From contig NZ_JAMZMJ010000009.1 of the NCBI RefSeq assembly GCF_024714495.1, positions 152,708-216,707 of the forward strand: a DNA stretch of 64,000 nucleotides, given 5' to 3'. The translations under genes were made by a program, and so were the position numbers. The DNA comes from Marinoscillum pacificum (GTDB lineage: Bacteria; Bacteroidota; Bacteroidia; Cytophagales; Cyclobacteriaceae). Each line of letters opens with the position of its first letter. Within the stretch, counting starts at the first letter, position 1. Of the stretch, positions 8,688-15,725 are shown piece by piece. The notes beneath the pieces are model-generated. The model worked only from the letters and a program-made list of their open reading frames with translations. It had not been told where the DNA came from and searched no databases.

Positions 8688-9308
8688 ATGAAGAACATAT
8701 TAATATTGACAATTGCAGTAATGACGTTCAGTTGCAACCTTGAACAGCAAAAACAGGCAAAAGCAAACGCAGCTTTCGAGCTGAAGGTTGAACAGGAAAT
8801 TAACAGCGGAATTCGAAACGACACCATATTTCTTGGCTATCGATTCGGGATGTCTGAAAAGGAGTTTATTTCATGGACAAAAAAACTTATTCGGGATAAA
8901 AAATTGTATGAGAACGAGAACCGACAAGTGGCTTACAAAATGACATTGGACGACAACAACTTTTTAGCAACTGCAGAAGCAGTTTTCTCACCTGAATACT
9001 TTGAAGGCAAACTATACAAACTAAATATTTCAGTAGAACCAACTGATCATACCGTTATTGCTCTAACTCAAATTCAGCTCGTGAAAATTTTCAGCGACAA
9101 GTATGGGTTTTATGACCATACGGAGAACTCGGTTATTGACGATAGCAAAGACTACATTTGGATTGATGGGAATAGACAAATCGAGATCATCAAAGGTTTT
9201 TCCGATGCGCGAATTTTTTACACTGATTTAACGGCTGAACGCTCACTTAACCAACTTAAAGAGATCGAACAATCTGAGGAACTAAAGACTACAACCAACG
9301 ACATTTAA
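8688..9308 (+). CDS. Lipoprotein of unknown function
   Basis: 206 residues from ATG 8688, preferred over an in-frame ATG 21 bases upstream because it opens a compact lipoprotein signal (MKNILILTIAVMTFSC, Cys16). The mature part begins with a Gln/Lys/Ala-rich linker, then an alpha/beta domain (FLGYRFGMSEKEF, IQLVKIFSDKYGFYDH) like those of Bacteroidota lipoproteins without assigned function. The FxxG(M)SxxE segment resembles small proteins that sense or bind at the envelope, but nothing firmer can be said. Confidence 0.6.
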   Translation: MKNILILTIAVMTFSCNLEQQKQAKANAAFELKVEQEINSGIRNDTIFLGYRFGMSEKEFISWTKKLIRDKKLYENENRQVAYKMTLDDNNFLATAEAVFSPEYFEGKLYKLNISVEPTDHTVIALTQIQLVKIFSDKYGFYDHTENSVIDDSKDYIWIDGNRQIEIIKGFSDARIFYTDLTAERSLNQLKEIEQSEELKTTTNDI

Positions 9309-9332
9309 CAAAAGTATAATCAAGTAGACACC

Positions 9333-9396
9333 CTTGCTAGCGCACGCCTGTGGCGTGTGATTTAATAATTAACCCTCCCATTTCCGCTATTTTCTA
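9333..9396 (+). repeat. REP-like palindromic element upstream of the RAYT gene (copy A)
   Basis: Hairpin at 9341-9359: arms of eight bases (one G-T pair) around the loop TGT, within CGCACGCC-TGT-GGCGTGTG. It is preceded by TTGCTAG and followed by a conserved tail (AATAATTAACC, then TTTCCGCTATTT) that ends 17 bases before the RAYT start codon. The same block with tail recurs at 12477-12539, and the palindrome recurs inverted at 9967-9991. Confidence 0.7.
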
Positions 9397-9410
9397 TTTA
9401 ACTTCTAATC

Positions 9411-9959
9411 ATGAGTCGGAAGTACAAATTTCATAACCCAGAAGGGATGTATTTTGTGAGCTTCGCAGTTGTATACTGGATTGATGTTTTTACTCGTACT
9501 GACTATTGTCAAATAGTTATAGAAAGCCTGAAATACTGCAAAACGAATCTAGGAATGGAAATTTATTGTTACTGCATCATGCCAAGTCATGTTCATTTGA
9601 TTTTTAGAGCTGCAGAAAATAATCCATCTACATTGTTAGGTAGATTTAAAGAGCACACATCCAAAACGATAACCAAAGCAATGAGCGAAAATACTCAAGA
9701 AAGTCGCCGAGAGTGGCTACTATGGATGTTTGAACGTGCTGGCTCCAAAAGCAGCAATGTAAGCGACAAACAATTTTGGCAGCATCATAACAAACCAATT
9801 GAGCTTTGGAGCAACCATGTAATTGATCAAAAGGTTGAATATATCCACATGAATCCTGTAGAAGCAGGCTATGTAGATAAAGCAGAAGATTGGAGATATA
9901 GCAGTGCGAGAGATTATGCTGGTCAAACTGGATTACTAACTATTGATTTTATAGAATAA
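9411..9959 (+). CDS. REP-associated tyrosine transposase (RAYT, Y1_Tnp / IS200-like)
   Basis: 182 residues, the usual RAYT length. The N-terminus (MSRKYKFHNPEGMYFVSF) and HUH motif (IMPSHVHLIFR, residues about 57-67) are diagnostic of the Y1 transposase superfamily; the catalytic Tyr is most likely in KVEYIHMNPVEAGYV near residue 144, followed by DWRYSSARDY. RAYTs nick single-stranded REP palindromes rather than moving themselves like IS200. This copy sits between two such palindromes in opposite orientation (9341-9359 and 9967-9991), and a third lies at 12477-12539. The gene is intact. Confidence 0.92.
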   Translation: MSRKYKFHNPEGMYFVSFAVVYWIDVFTRTDYCQIVIESLKYCKTNLGMEIYCYCIMPSHVHLIFRAAENNPSTLLGRFKEHTSKTITKAMSENTQESRREWLLWMFERAGSKSSNVSDKQFWQHHNKPIELWSNHVIDQKVEYIHMNPVEAGYVDKAEDWRYSSARDYAGQTGLLTIDFIE

Positions 9960-9966
9960 TTGAAAA

Positions 9967-9991
9967 GCACACGCGAAACGCGTGCGCCAGC
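9967..9991 (-). repeat. Inverted REP-like palindrome downstream of the RAYT gene (copy C)
   Basis: Hairpin CACGCG-AAA-CGCGTG (9970-9975 and 9979-9984), extended outward after one mismatch. On the minus strand it reads TGCTGGCGCACGCG..., matching TTGCTAGCGCACGCC of copy A, so the transposase gene is enclosed by a pair of inverted palindromes. Confidence 0.65.
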
Positions 9992-10154
9992 ATTTGATAC
10001 CTGTCCGACCTCTGGCAGAACACCAACAGAGGCAGAGGTATTTCAAGAAACAGTTGTGTAGGTGGCACAGCTTTGCTAGTTTAGTTTTCCATCAGCTAAG
10101 TTCGGGACATACACACTTTAGCTAGACGTAGACACAACTAAACCTGCAAGAAAC

Positions 10155-10667
10155 ATGGGAATGATTGGTAGCTTCATTCGGCTATCCGAGAAGGAGCTGA
10201 ATGAAATTAAAAATGACTCTGAACTTTTGGAAAGTAAGGCATTTGCTGAAGACGCTTTTGACGCTGATTGGATGTTGGACGTTGATAAAAGCTGGGAAGG
10301 TCTTCACTATCTCCTTACTGGACAAAGCTTAGCTGATAGTGAAGTTGATGGGTATCCCGACGGCATTCGATCAAAAATCGTTTTCAGCAATCAGTTTGTC
10401 GATCCAGAACAAGATCTTGGTTATGGACCTGCACATTACCTAACAGCAAGCCAGGTAAAACAAGCTGACGAAGAGCTGTCAAAAATGAACTTGGAGGTGC
10501 TGAGAAAAAATATTGACTGGTCTGATATGCAGGCGAGAAATGTCTACCCACAGATTTGGCAAGAATCCGAAGGTCCAGAGTATTTATTTGAAAACTTTAC
10601 GGACTTAAAAGAATTCGTAAAAAAGGCCGCCGAAGAGAACGAAGCCTTGATTTCTTTTATCTGTTAA
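10155..10667 (+). CDS. DUF1877 / YfbM family protein
   Basis: 170 residues. The start MGMIGSFIRLS, the WEGLHYLLTG block (about 48-57), GYGPAHYLTASQV (about 94-106) and YPQIWQE (about 133) are the landmarks of the YfbM family (DUF1877). Function unknown; members are cytosolic and often occur in accessory regions and beside immunity-type genes. It lies downstream of the RAYT and its palindrome with its own spacer; a weak promoter-like pair (TTG at 10054, TAGTTTAG at 10077-10084) is present. Confidence 0.8.
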   Translation: MGMIGSFIRLSEKELNEIKNDSELLESKAFAEDAFDADWMLDVDKSWEGLHYLLTGQSLADSEVDGYPDGIRSKIVFSNQFVDPEQDLGYGPAHYLTASQVKQADEELSKMNLEVLRKNIDWSDMQARNVYPQIWQESEGPEYLFENFTDLKEFVKKAAEENEALISFIC

Positions 10668-10753
10668 GCAAGTGTCAAATTGCCCTTGTTGGCCTTCAAT
10701 GACGTTATGGTCATGACACCTACAGATGCGAAAAATTAGTAGACAAGAAATCT

Positions 10754-11773
10754 CTAACTACCCTCCTTCCTCAAATCCAATTGAGCTCTCTTGTTTTCAT
10801 AGTGCATCAGGTATGCTTTTTTGGTAGATTCATCAAGAAATGACCTGCGAATGAGCTGCTCCACTAGCGGTTGCTGTTGAACAAATGGGCTCAGTAATGG
10901 ATCAATGCGCCGTTCTCCAACCCCTATTCTTCTGGCAAACTCACGAAAATCTTCGAGGCCAGCCTTACCATTGTCCCGCATGTGCTGTGACATGTAATCG
11001 TCCTTGAATAGACCTTCGTTCAAAGCAAAGTCCGTATCATCTACATGAATTCGTGTATTGATCAGATCGTAAGCAGGACTCAAGATATGATCACCACTGG
11101 CCGTCTGTAGCAAGGCAAAATTCTTCAAATGTGCATCACCATTAGAAAACAGATAGTTGAATACGACCAGAGCAAAAAACTTTTCCATTTCAATTACCGA
11201 TGCTGGAACATATTTTCGAATCAGCATGGCTATTTCTTCATAACTGTATTCGTACTTAAAATTTGCTCCGGCATTTTCACTTGTTCTACCTGCCAATGAA
11301 GCAAAATCTTCTTTCCCCCATTTAGTGTTTTCATCTCTTACATCGAAGCGTTTAGTGATATAAGCAGGTGCGCCATCCTTAAAAAAAATCAACCCATTTT
11401 CAGCTGTATGGATGCCATAGACCTGCCTCGCTATCTGCATAGTGAGGTGTTCATTGGCAGGGACTTGTCCTACATTCTTCAAATCTCTTGGAATAGGTTT
11501 CAAAATATAGGTTCCTTGTTCCCCCTTTTCAGTAAGACGTAGCTTGTTCTTCACAAGTATCAACGAAACTTTTTCCTGTACTCCAGAAATCGAAATCCGC
11601 TTCCGGTTATCTATAAACTTCTCGGCATCCTCCTCACTTAATGTTGGCGGATTGTAAGGAAGTATATGGCTCACCTTTTTACCATTAAACAGTTTCCTCA
11701 GGCAAGCTTGACTGTAGGTATCAAACCCCTCTGACAATGTACCAGGACAAAAGCGTAGCTCAGGCAAACTCAT
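10754..11773 (-). CDS. hipT: HipT-like serine/threonine kinase toxin (split HipA)
   Basis: 339 residues, about 100 shorter than HipA because the N-terminal subdomain is a separate gene. The Gly-rich loop reads ISISGVQEK with a Ser61-Ile-Ser63 pair, the phosphorylatable SIS arrangement known from HipT of the tripartite HipBST system. The catalytic loop is SNGDAHLKN (D213, N218) and the metal-binding segment LSPAYDL (D236); the ATP lysine is probably K92 (GTYILKP). HipA kinases inactivate aminoacyl-tRNA synthetases; E. coli HipT acts on tryptophanyl-tRNA synthetase. It overlaps the hipS-like gene by four bases. All key residues are intact. Confidence 0.85.
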   Translation of the reverse strand: MSLPELRFCPGTLSEGFDTYSQACLRKLFNGKKVSHILPYNPPTLSEEDAEKFIDNRKRISISGVQEKVSLILVKNKLRLTEKGEQGTYILKPIPRDLKNVGQVPANEHLTMQIARQVYGIHTAENGLIFFKDGAPAYITKRFDVRDENTKWGKEDFASLAGRTSENAGANFKYEYSYEEIAMLIRKYVPASVIEMEKFFALVVFNYLFSNGDAHLKNFALLQTASGDHILSPAYDLINTRIHVDDTDFALNEGLFKDDYMSQHMRDNGKAGLEDFREFARRIGVGERRIDPLLSPFVQQQPLVEQLIRRSFLDESTKKAYLMHYENKRAQLDLRKEGS

Positions 11774-12105
11774 TTACTCTCATTAGTTATTGCAACAACA
11801 CTCACCGCCCCAATTCCATCCTTTGAGCTGGTAGCAAGTAATAATCCGAAATAATCCTTTTCATCGATACGAAGAAATCTGCTCTGCAAATTTCTATTCG
11901 CTCCTTCCGAAAGCATGTTGAAAAAGAAAGGAAACAGGTGATTTGACTCATACTTCTTCTTGCTTTTGGGAAATGTAAGGCTAATCGCTGGTTTACTACT
12001 ATCGGCAAACCACGCATCATCATATTCAAATTCATAATGCAAAGCATCCAACTCGGTGAGCATTCCAGCCAGTTGATCATTCCAAAAGACCTGTGCTTTT
12101 CGCAT
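11770..12105 (-). CDS. hipS: HipS-like protein (HipA N-terminal subdomain as a separate gene)
   Basis: 111 residues matching the HipA N-subdomain 1 (couple_hipA) and nothing else: MRKAQVFWNDQLAGMLTE, then FPFFFNMLSEG and DYFGLLLATSSKDGIGAVSV. In HipBST modules this small protein is the antitoxin that blocks the kinase, whereas HipB mainly gives DNA binding. It starts two bases after the hipB stop and its own stop overlaps the kinase start (ATGA), so all three genes form one translationally coupled unit. A frameshifted ordinary hipA is unlikely because the overlap is clean. Confidence 0.82.
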   Translation of the reverse strand: MRKAQVFWNDQLAGMLTELDALHYEFEYDDAWFADSSKPAISLTFPKSKKKYESNHLFPFFFNMLSEGANRNLQSRFLRIDEKDYFGLLLATSSKDGIGAVSVVAITNESK

Positions 12106-12107
12106 GA

Positions 12108-12320
12108 CTATAATTCAATATTCTTGACGACCAATTTCACTTCCATTCCCAGTACGTCAGCTAGCTTATTTAAGGTCACGAGCGTTGGGTTGCCCTTCTT
12201 ACTCTCCAAAGCCTTCAATGTACGCAAGCCCACACCAGATAGATCAGCCAGTTGTTCCTGGGTAACACCAAGTTCTTCCCTTCGATGTTTTAAAGTGATA
12301 ATTAATTGATCTAAGTGCAT
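12108..12320 (-). CDS. hipB: HipB-like XRE-family DNA-binding protein
   Basis: 70 residues, almost entirely one helix-turn-helix: TQEQLADLSGVGLRTLKALE, then NPTLVTLNKLADVLGM, with a short beta tail (VKLVVKNIEL) like HipB. First gene of the hip operon. Upstream are two clear 18-base inverted repeats and one possible repeat over its own start codon, all of the form AGTGCN-N6-TGCACT and spaced 61-62 bases apart, so it probably represses its own promoter by cooperative binding. Confidence 0.85.
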   Translation of the reverse strand: MHLDQLIITLKHRREELGVTQEQLADLSGVGLRTLKALESKKGNPTLVTLNKLADVLGMEVKLVVKNIEL

Positions 12321-12331
12321 TATACTGCTCT
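12314..12331. promoter_or_regulatory. Possible third hip operator, overlapping the hipB start
   Basis: AGTGCA-N6-TGCTCT: the left arm is identical to the two upstream operators, the right arm differs at two of six positions. It covers the hipB start codon and lies 62 bases from the next site. Confidence 0.35.
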
Positions 12332-12375
12332 ATTTTTAATTAAAACTAAAACAAAAACACAATAACACCTACAAT

Positions 12376-12393
12376 AGTGCAATAAAATGCACT
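12376..12393. promoter_or_regulatory. hip operator 1
   Basis: Perfect inverted repeat AGTGCA-ATAAAA-TGCACT, 56 bases upstream of the hipB start. It matches the site at 12437-12454 in 16 of 18 positions including the AT-rich spacer, which is good evidence for a shared binding protein, most likely HipB. Confidence 0.65.
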
Positions 12394-12436
12394 TTACCCA
12401 CATACTTCCTAATCATCACGAGCAATCAAACGAAGA

Positions 12437-12454
12437 AGTGCCATATAATGCACT
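12437..12454. promoter_or_regulatory. hip operator 2
   Basis: Inverted repeat AGTGCC-ATATAA-TGCACT, 61 bases (about six helical turns) from operator 1, so both sites would face the same side of the DNA. Confidence 0.6.
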
Positions 12455-12476
12455 ATTTAGAAATATAATTATGCTT

Positions 12477-12539
12477 CCCTGGCTAGCGTACACCTGTGGC
12501 GTGTGTCTAAATAATTAACCTATAAGTTTCCGCTATTTG
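12477..12539 (+). repeat. Solo REP-like element without transposase (copy B)
   Basis: Same block as 9333-9396: CTAGCG, palindrome around TGTGGCGTGTG, then AATAATTAACC and TTTCCGCTATTT in the same order and spacing (about 75-80% identity by eye). An ATG follows at the place where the RAYT would start, but the frame stops after three codons. It therefore looks like a mobilised or relic REP unit, inserted just upstream of the hip operators. Confidence 0.65.
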
Positions 12540-12589
12540 TATTTGAGTTATGAAAATGTAAACTTGTAGCCATAGCATTGCGATCCATT

Positions 12590-13249
12590 ATGCAATTCAA
12601 ACTTTTTATTATCAGGCAATCCAGGGTACTACTTGCCTTAATATTTTTTGTCTTCGGCTTTCTCCTATCACTGGTTCTAATCATCAATATCGAAAACTTA
12701 GCTCTGAGGATTATTGCACCATTATTATTAAGCATATCGATAACAACTTTATCAGTATATGCTACATACTCTAACTTACTTGTTAAAGTCATTGAGAATG
12801 AAATTGAATTTTATTGGGCAGACAAATTCTTTTTCAACTTTACGTCTAAACAGAAGATCAACGTTGAAAGCATTAAATTTCTAGTAATTGATAAAGACCC
12901 AAAAACAAATACCGATATTCTAAGATCTATTTGGACCAATGATACCAAAATTGATTTAGGACTTGGGAAAATAAAACGATATGATACTGATTCATTTATT
13001 GATTTTCTTAAACAGAATACCAATGCAACGGTAATTGACAGTTGGGACAGGTGGAAAAAGTTAGGTTTGCTAAAAGGGGCTTATATTATTTCAACCGTTC
13101 TATTATATGGGATTCCCGGTGCTCTCATAATTGCTGCTTTATCGAATGATTTCTTAGAAATAGAATTACACAAATGGCTCTATTTAATTGGATCTTACCT
13201 AGCTTTTATTCCATTATGGCGAGAACTAAAAAGAAAGTTAAATAAGTAA
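12590..13249 (+). CDS. Membrane protein of unknown function
   Basis: 219 residues from ATG 12590 (an in-frame TTG lies 12 bases upstream). Two adjacent hydrophobic helices (about 13-37 and 42-62) are followed by a soluble beta-rich section (about 65-155, with VESIKFLVIDKDPK) and two more TM helices (about 160-185 and 195-212). This PH-domain-like layout (two TM, beta domain, two TM) is common in Bacteroidota membrane proteins without known role. It is preceded by the solo REP unit. Confidence 0.6.
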   Translation: MQFKLFIIRQSRVLLALIFFVFGFLLSLVLIINIENLALRIIAPLLLSISITTLSVYATYSNLLVKVIENEIEFYWADKFFFNFTSKQKINVESIKFLVIDKDPKTNTDILRSIWTNDTKIDLGLGKIKRYDTDSFIDFLKQNTNATVIDSWDRWKKLGLLKGAYIISTVLLYGIPGALIIAALSNDFLEIELHKWLYLIGSYLAFIPLWRELKRKLNK

Positions 13250-13321
13250 AATTCTTTCCATTACAAGCTTTCTATTTTCGCTTAGCTTGGTGTCTCACAA
13301 TACTCTCAATTAACCGCCTCC

Positions 13322-13984
13322 ATGAACAGAACTTTAAAATCACTAGCGTTACTTCTACTAATTGTATTTGGCTGTAACGCCCAGCAGAGCGAACCCGCAA
13401 ATTTCATCCCAACTGGATTTGTCCTCTATGAAAAGTTCTTTGGAGACCTCAATAAAGACGGACTGGAAGACTGTGTTTTGCTCATCAAACAAACGGACAC
13501 CACCAATATCGTCATCGATCGATTTGACAAACTAGTAGATAGAAATAGGCGCGGCATCATCGTATTATTCAAAAATGAAAGCGGTTACCAACTGGCTGAT
13601 CAAAACCATGACTGCTTTTCATCCGAAAATGAAGATGGTGGAGTTTATTATGCTCCCCAGTTAGGGATTGAAATCAAGAACAATAAATTGTACATCCACT
13701 ACGAACACGGCCGATATGGATATTGGAAATACACCTTCCGATATCAAAACGCCAACTTTGAGATGATCGGATATGATGCCAGTAGCAATTATGGACCAAT
13801 CGTCAACACAGAAACGAGCATCAACTTCTCAACCAAAAAGAAACTCGTCAAACAGAACACCAACGAAGATGCAGAAGGTGGTGATGAGGTATTTGAAGAA
13901 ACCTGGAGCAAAATTGAAATAGCAAGCCTCCTTAAACTGTCTGAAATCAAAGACTTTGACAGTTTAGAAATGTATAAGTACTAA
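13322..13984 (+). CDS. Lipoprotein with an FG-GAP/VCBS-like segment
   Basis: 220 residues. Lipobox FGC at Cys18. Near residue 40 it has FFGDLNKDGLEDCVLLIK, the DxNxDGxxD calcium-loop motif typical of FG-GAP/VCBS proteins, and similar proteins are annotated only as uncharacterised lipoproteins. A beta-rich domain follows (IVLFKNESGYQLADQN, YGYWKYTFRYQNANF). Envelope-located; function unknown. The next small gene starts 18 bases downstream and may be co-transcribed. Confidence 0.6.
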   Translation: MNRTLKSLALLLLIVFGCNAQQSEPANFIPTGFVLYEKFFGDLNKDGLEDCVLLIKQTDTTNIVIDRFDKLVDRNRRGIIVLFKNESGYQLADQNHDCFSSENEDGGVYYAPQLGIEIKNNKLYIHYEHGRYGYWKYTFRYQNANFEMIGYDASSNYGPIVNTETSINFSTKKKLVKQNTNEDAEGGDEVFEETWSKIEIASLLKLSEIKDFDSLEMYKY

Positions 13985-14002
13985 CCACCAAAGCGGTAGC
14001 TC

Positions 14003-14260
14003 ATGAGATCTGCGCTTTCCATATTGACCGTATTATTTGGATTAGTCACTGCGCTGTTCCTTTGGATGTACGTGCAACGAGCCCAATTGGAATACAATGC
14101 TGATGGCAGGAATTTCTCCGCTGAAGAAGGAGTCGTTTACTTAGAGCAAACTAAGGATACTTATGGCATCCTTGCGATAGTCGGATTGGTAATAACCACT
14201 ATTCTAGTAACTGTATGGACAAGAAGTTTGAAGATTATTGACAAAACTAAACGCCATTAA
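14003..14260 (+). CDS. Small two-TM protein
   Basis: 85 residues: TM helix about 5-25 (LSILTVLFGLVTALFLWMY), a 30-residue polar loop (AQLEYNADGRNFSAEEG), TM helix about 52-72 and a basic C-terminal tail. No family recognised. It follows the lipoprotein gene by 18 bases. Confidence 0.5.
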   Translation: MRSALSILTVLFGLVTALFLWMYVQRAQLEYNADGRNFSAEEGVVYLEQTKDTYGILAIVGLVITTILVTVWTRSLKIIDKTKRH

Positions 14261-14564
14261 CAAACAGTCATTAATGGTAAGAATCCTATGATAGTACGAA
14301 CTTGCAACACATCCAGTGAGTAGAATTCTCGTAAAAAAAGATCGTTTGACTTTGAGTAACACATCGTTAATTACAAGTATGACTACCGAGCTATACAAGG
14401 CTACCGATATTTTAGTTCTGCCCCTGTTCGTCTTATATCCCTAGTCAATAATAAGGATTTCTCATATCTAATGATGACAACTGGTCGAACACCAAAAGTG
14501 CGAAAGAAGTGTACTCTGCTGGTAAATGTTGTGTCTGCTGGCCATAGTGAAGACCGATCTACCA
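14261..14564. other. Non-coding stretch
   Basis: About 300 bases between a plus-strand gene and the 3' end of the minus-strand M50 gene. No convincing ORF, RNA fold or repeat was seen; a clear terminator for either neighbour is not visible. Confidence 0.4.
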
Positions 14565-15476
14565 TTACTCACCTGGTATCGGGCTATCTGAACCATACTT
14601 TTTACATAGTTTATCAATTTCTTTATTGAATGCTTTCACCAGTGACTGTGAAACTGACTTTCCTTTATTAGCATATTCCGCAATTACTCGCTCGTCCAAT
14701 ACTTCACCCATTTCTATCTGATAGCAAATCAAATTGAACATCCCAAAATATTGAGTAAACGAACTCTCATCAGTGATCAAAGTCTGTATATCCTCCTTCT
14801 TGATGTTTTTATAAGAATTATCCTGAGCGTAGCTTCCCATGATTTTTAAAATGGCCAATTCGGTATCCTGATCTCTACCAGGCTTGACTAAACGCTGATA
14901 CCGCTTCCTATCCGTATAAAATATCCCGGTTTTTGCTGGAATGGTAGTCACTAAAAAAATCGCTATTGAAATACCCGCACCAGACAAAAAAACAGTTTGT
15001 AATATATGATCTTCCAAAAGTTGTGAAACCACCAAAGAGTAGAGTGCAAACAATACTGATGCTATTGGCCCTGCCAGTAAAACAAAAGCAAACTTTTTTG
15101 CATTGTCTGGATGACCATCCCGAGGAGAGGTAGCTGCTATCCCTCCGTAGTACTCGAGGTTTTTGTTTAAATACATTTTTACTCGCTCACCATCCCTCTT
15201 AAACCCTAGTGTACCTATTACAAATTGCTCAAAACGAAAACCCTGAAGCAACCCTGTTATCAAATGACCTAATTCATGAAACATTAGTACCAGAAACATC
15301 ATGACCAATATTCCGATTATGATGATCATCTTTTCCTGAGACACTTCTAAATCAAGATTGTCAAAACCAACTTTATTGAGCATCAATGGACCAAATACGG
15401 CTATCAATACCAATCCACATATTCCTACTAAACTATACACCCTGATTGATTGAATAGCTCGACTAATATTACTCAT
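14565..15476 (-). CDS. M50-family membrane zinc metalloprotease
   Basis: 303 residues. TM helix about 15-33, then a long TM helix (about 50-68) running into the zinc motif FHELGH (H67, E68, H71). A further ligand candidate lies in the TTIPAKTGIFYTDR segment near residue 190, roughly where M50 proteases carry their NPDG-like motif, although the consensus is weak. TM helices around 128-150 and 160-182 flank it. A cytosolic C-terminal domain of about 110 residues follows. It probably cuts a membrane protein inside the bilayer; target unknown. Divergent from a CPBP protease gene. Confidence 0.75.
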   Translation of the reverse strand: MSNISRAIQSIRVYSLVGICGLVLIAVFGPLMLNKVGFDNLDLEVSQEKMIIIIGILVMMFLVLMFHELGHLITGLLQGFRFEQFVIGTLGFKRDGERVKMYLNKNLEYYGGIAATSPRDGHPDNAKKFAFVLLAGPIASVLFALYSLVVSQLLEDHILQTVFLSGAGISIAIFLVTTIPAKTGIFYTDRKRYQRLVKPGRDQDTELAILKIMGSYAQDNSYKNIKKEDIQTLITDESSFTQYFGMFNLICYQIEMGEVLDERVIAEYANKGKSVSQSLVKAFNKEIDKLCKKYGSDSPIPGE

Positions 15477-15656
15477 GTGATTATGTTGAAAATTGACGGA
15501 CTGAACATTTCATTCTCGTTAGTGATGGATAGCAGCCACAGATTACATTTTCGGAAATAAAAACCTTAAAACCCGAAAACAGATCCTGCCAGAGTCAGGA
15601 CCCAGAGTAGTAGGAAGTGCTTGATTCTTGAATGGTAATCCGTTAACTTAAACGAA

Positions 15657-15686
15657 GTTAGACGTTGGCTCCACCAACCGTCTAGC
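15657..15686. repeat. Imperfect intergenic palindrome
   Basis: GTTAGACGTTGG (15657-15668) pairs with CCAACCGTCTAGC (15674-15686) with one bulged C and one G-T pair, loop of five bases. No T-run follows, so it is not a terminator. It sits between two divergent membrane-protease genes, 40 bases upstream of the CPBP start, and could be an operator, an RNA hairpin in the 5' UTR or a REP-like unit. Confidence 0.5.
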
Positions 15687-15725
15687 GAGTGCACTCCATA
15701 CGAAAACGCTAATACTTTAACGAGG

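Noticed and set aside
1850..10141. Identical 13-mer TAGACACAACTAA before vapB (1850-1862) and before the DUF1877 gene (10129-10141)
   Set aside because: Several repeated 13-mers are expected by chance in a 64-kb AT-rich window, and its distance to the start codons differs (2 versus 13 bases).
15657..15686. Integron attC-like site (GTTAGAC ... GTCTAGC)
   Set aside because: The core sites are in the wrong order for attC (RYYYAAC should come first, GTTRRRY last), there is no second site at cassette distance, and no integrase is nearby.
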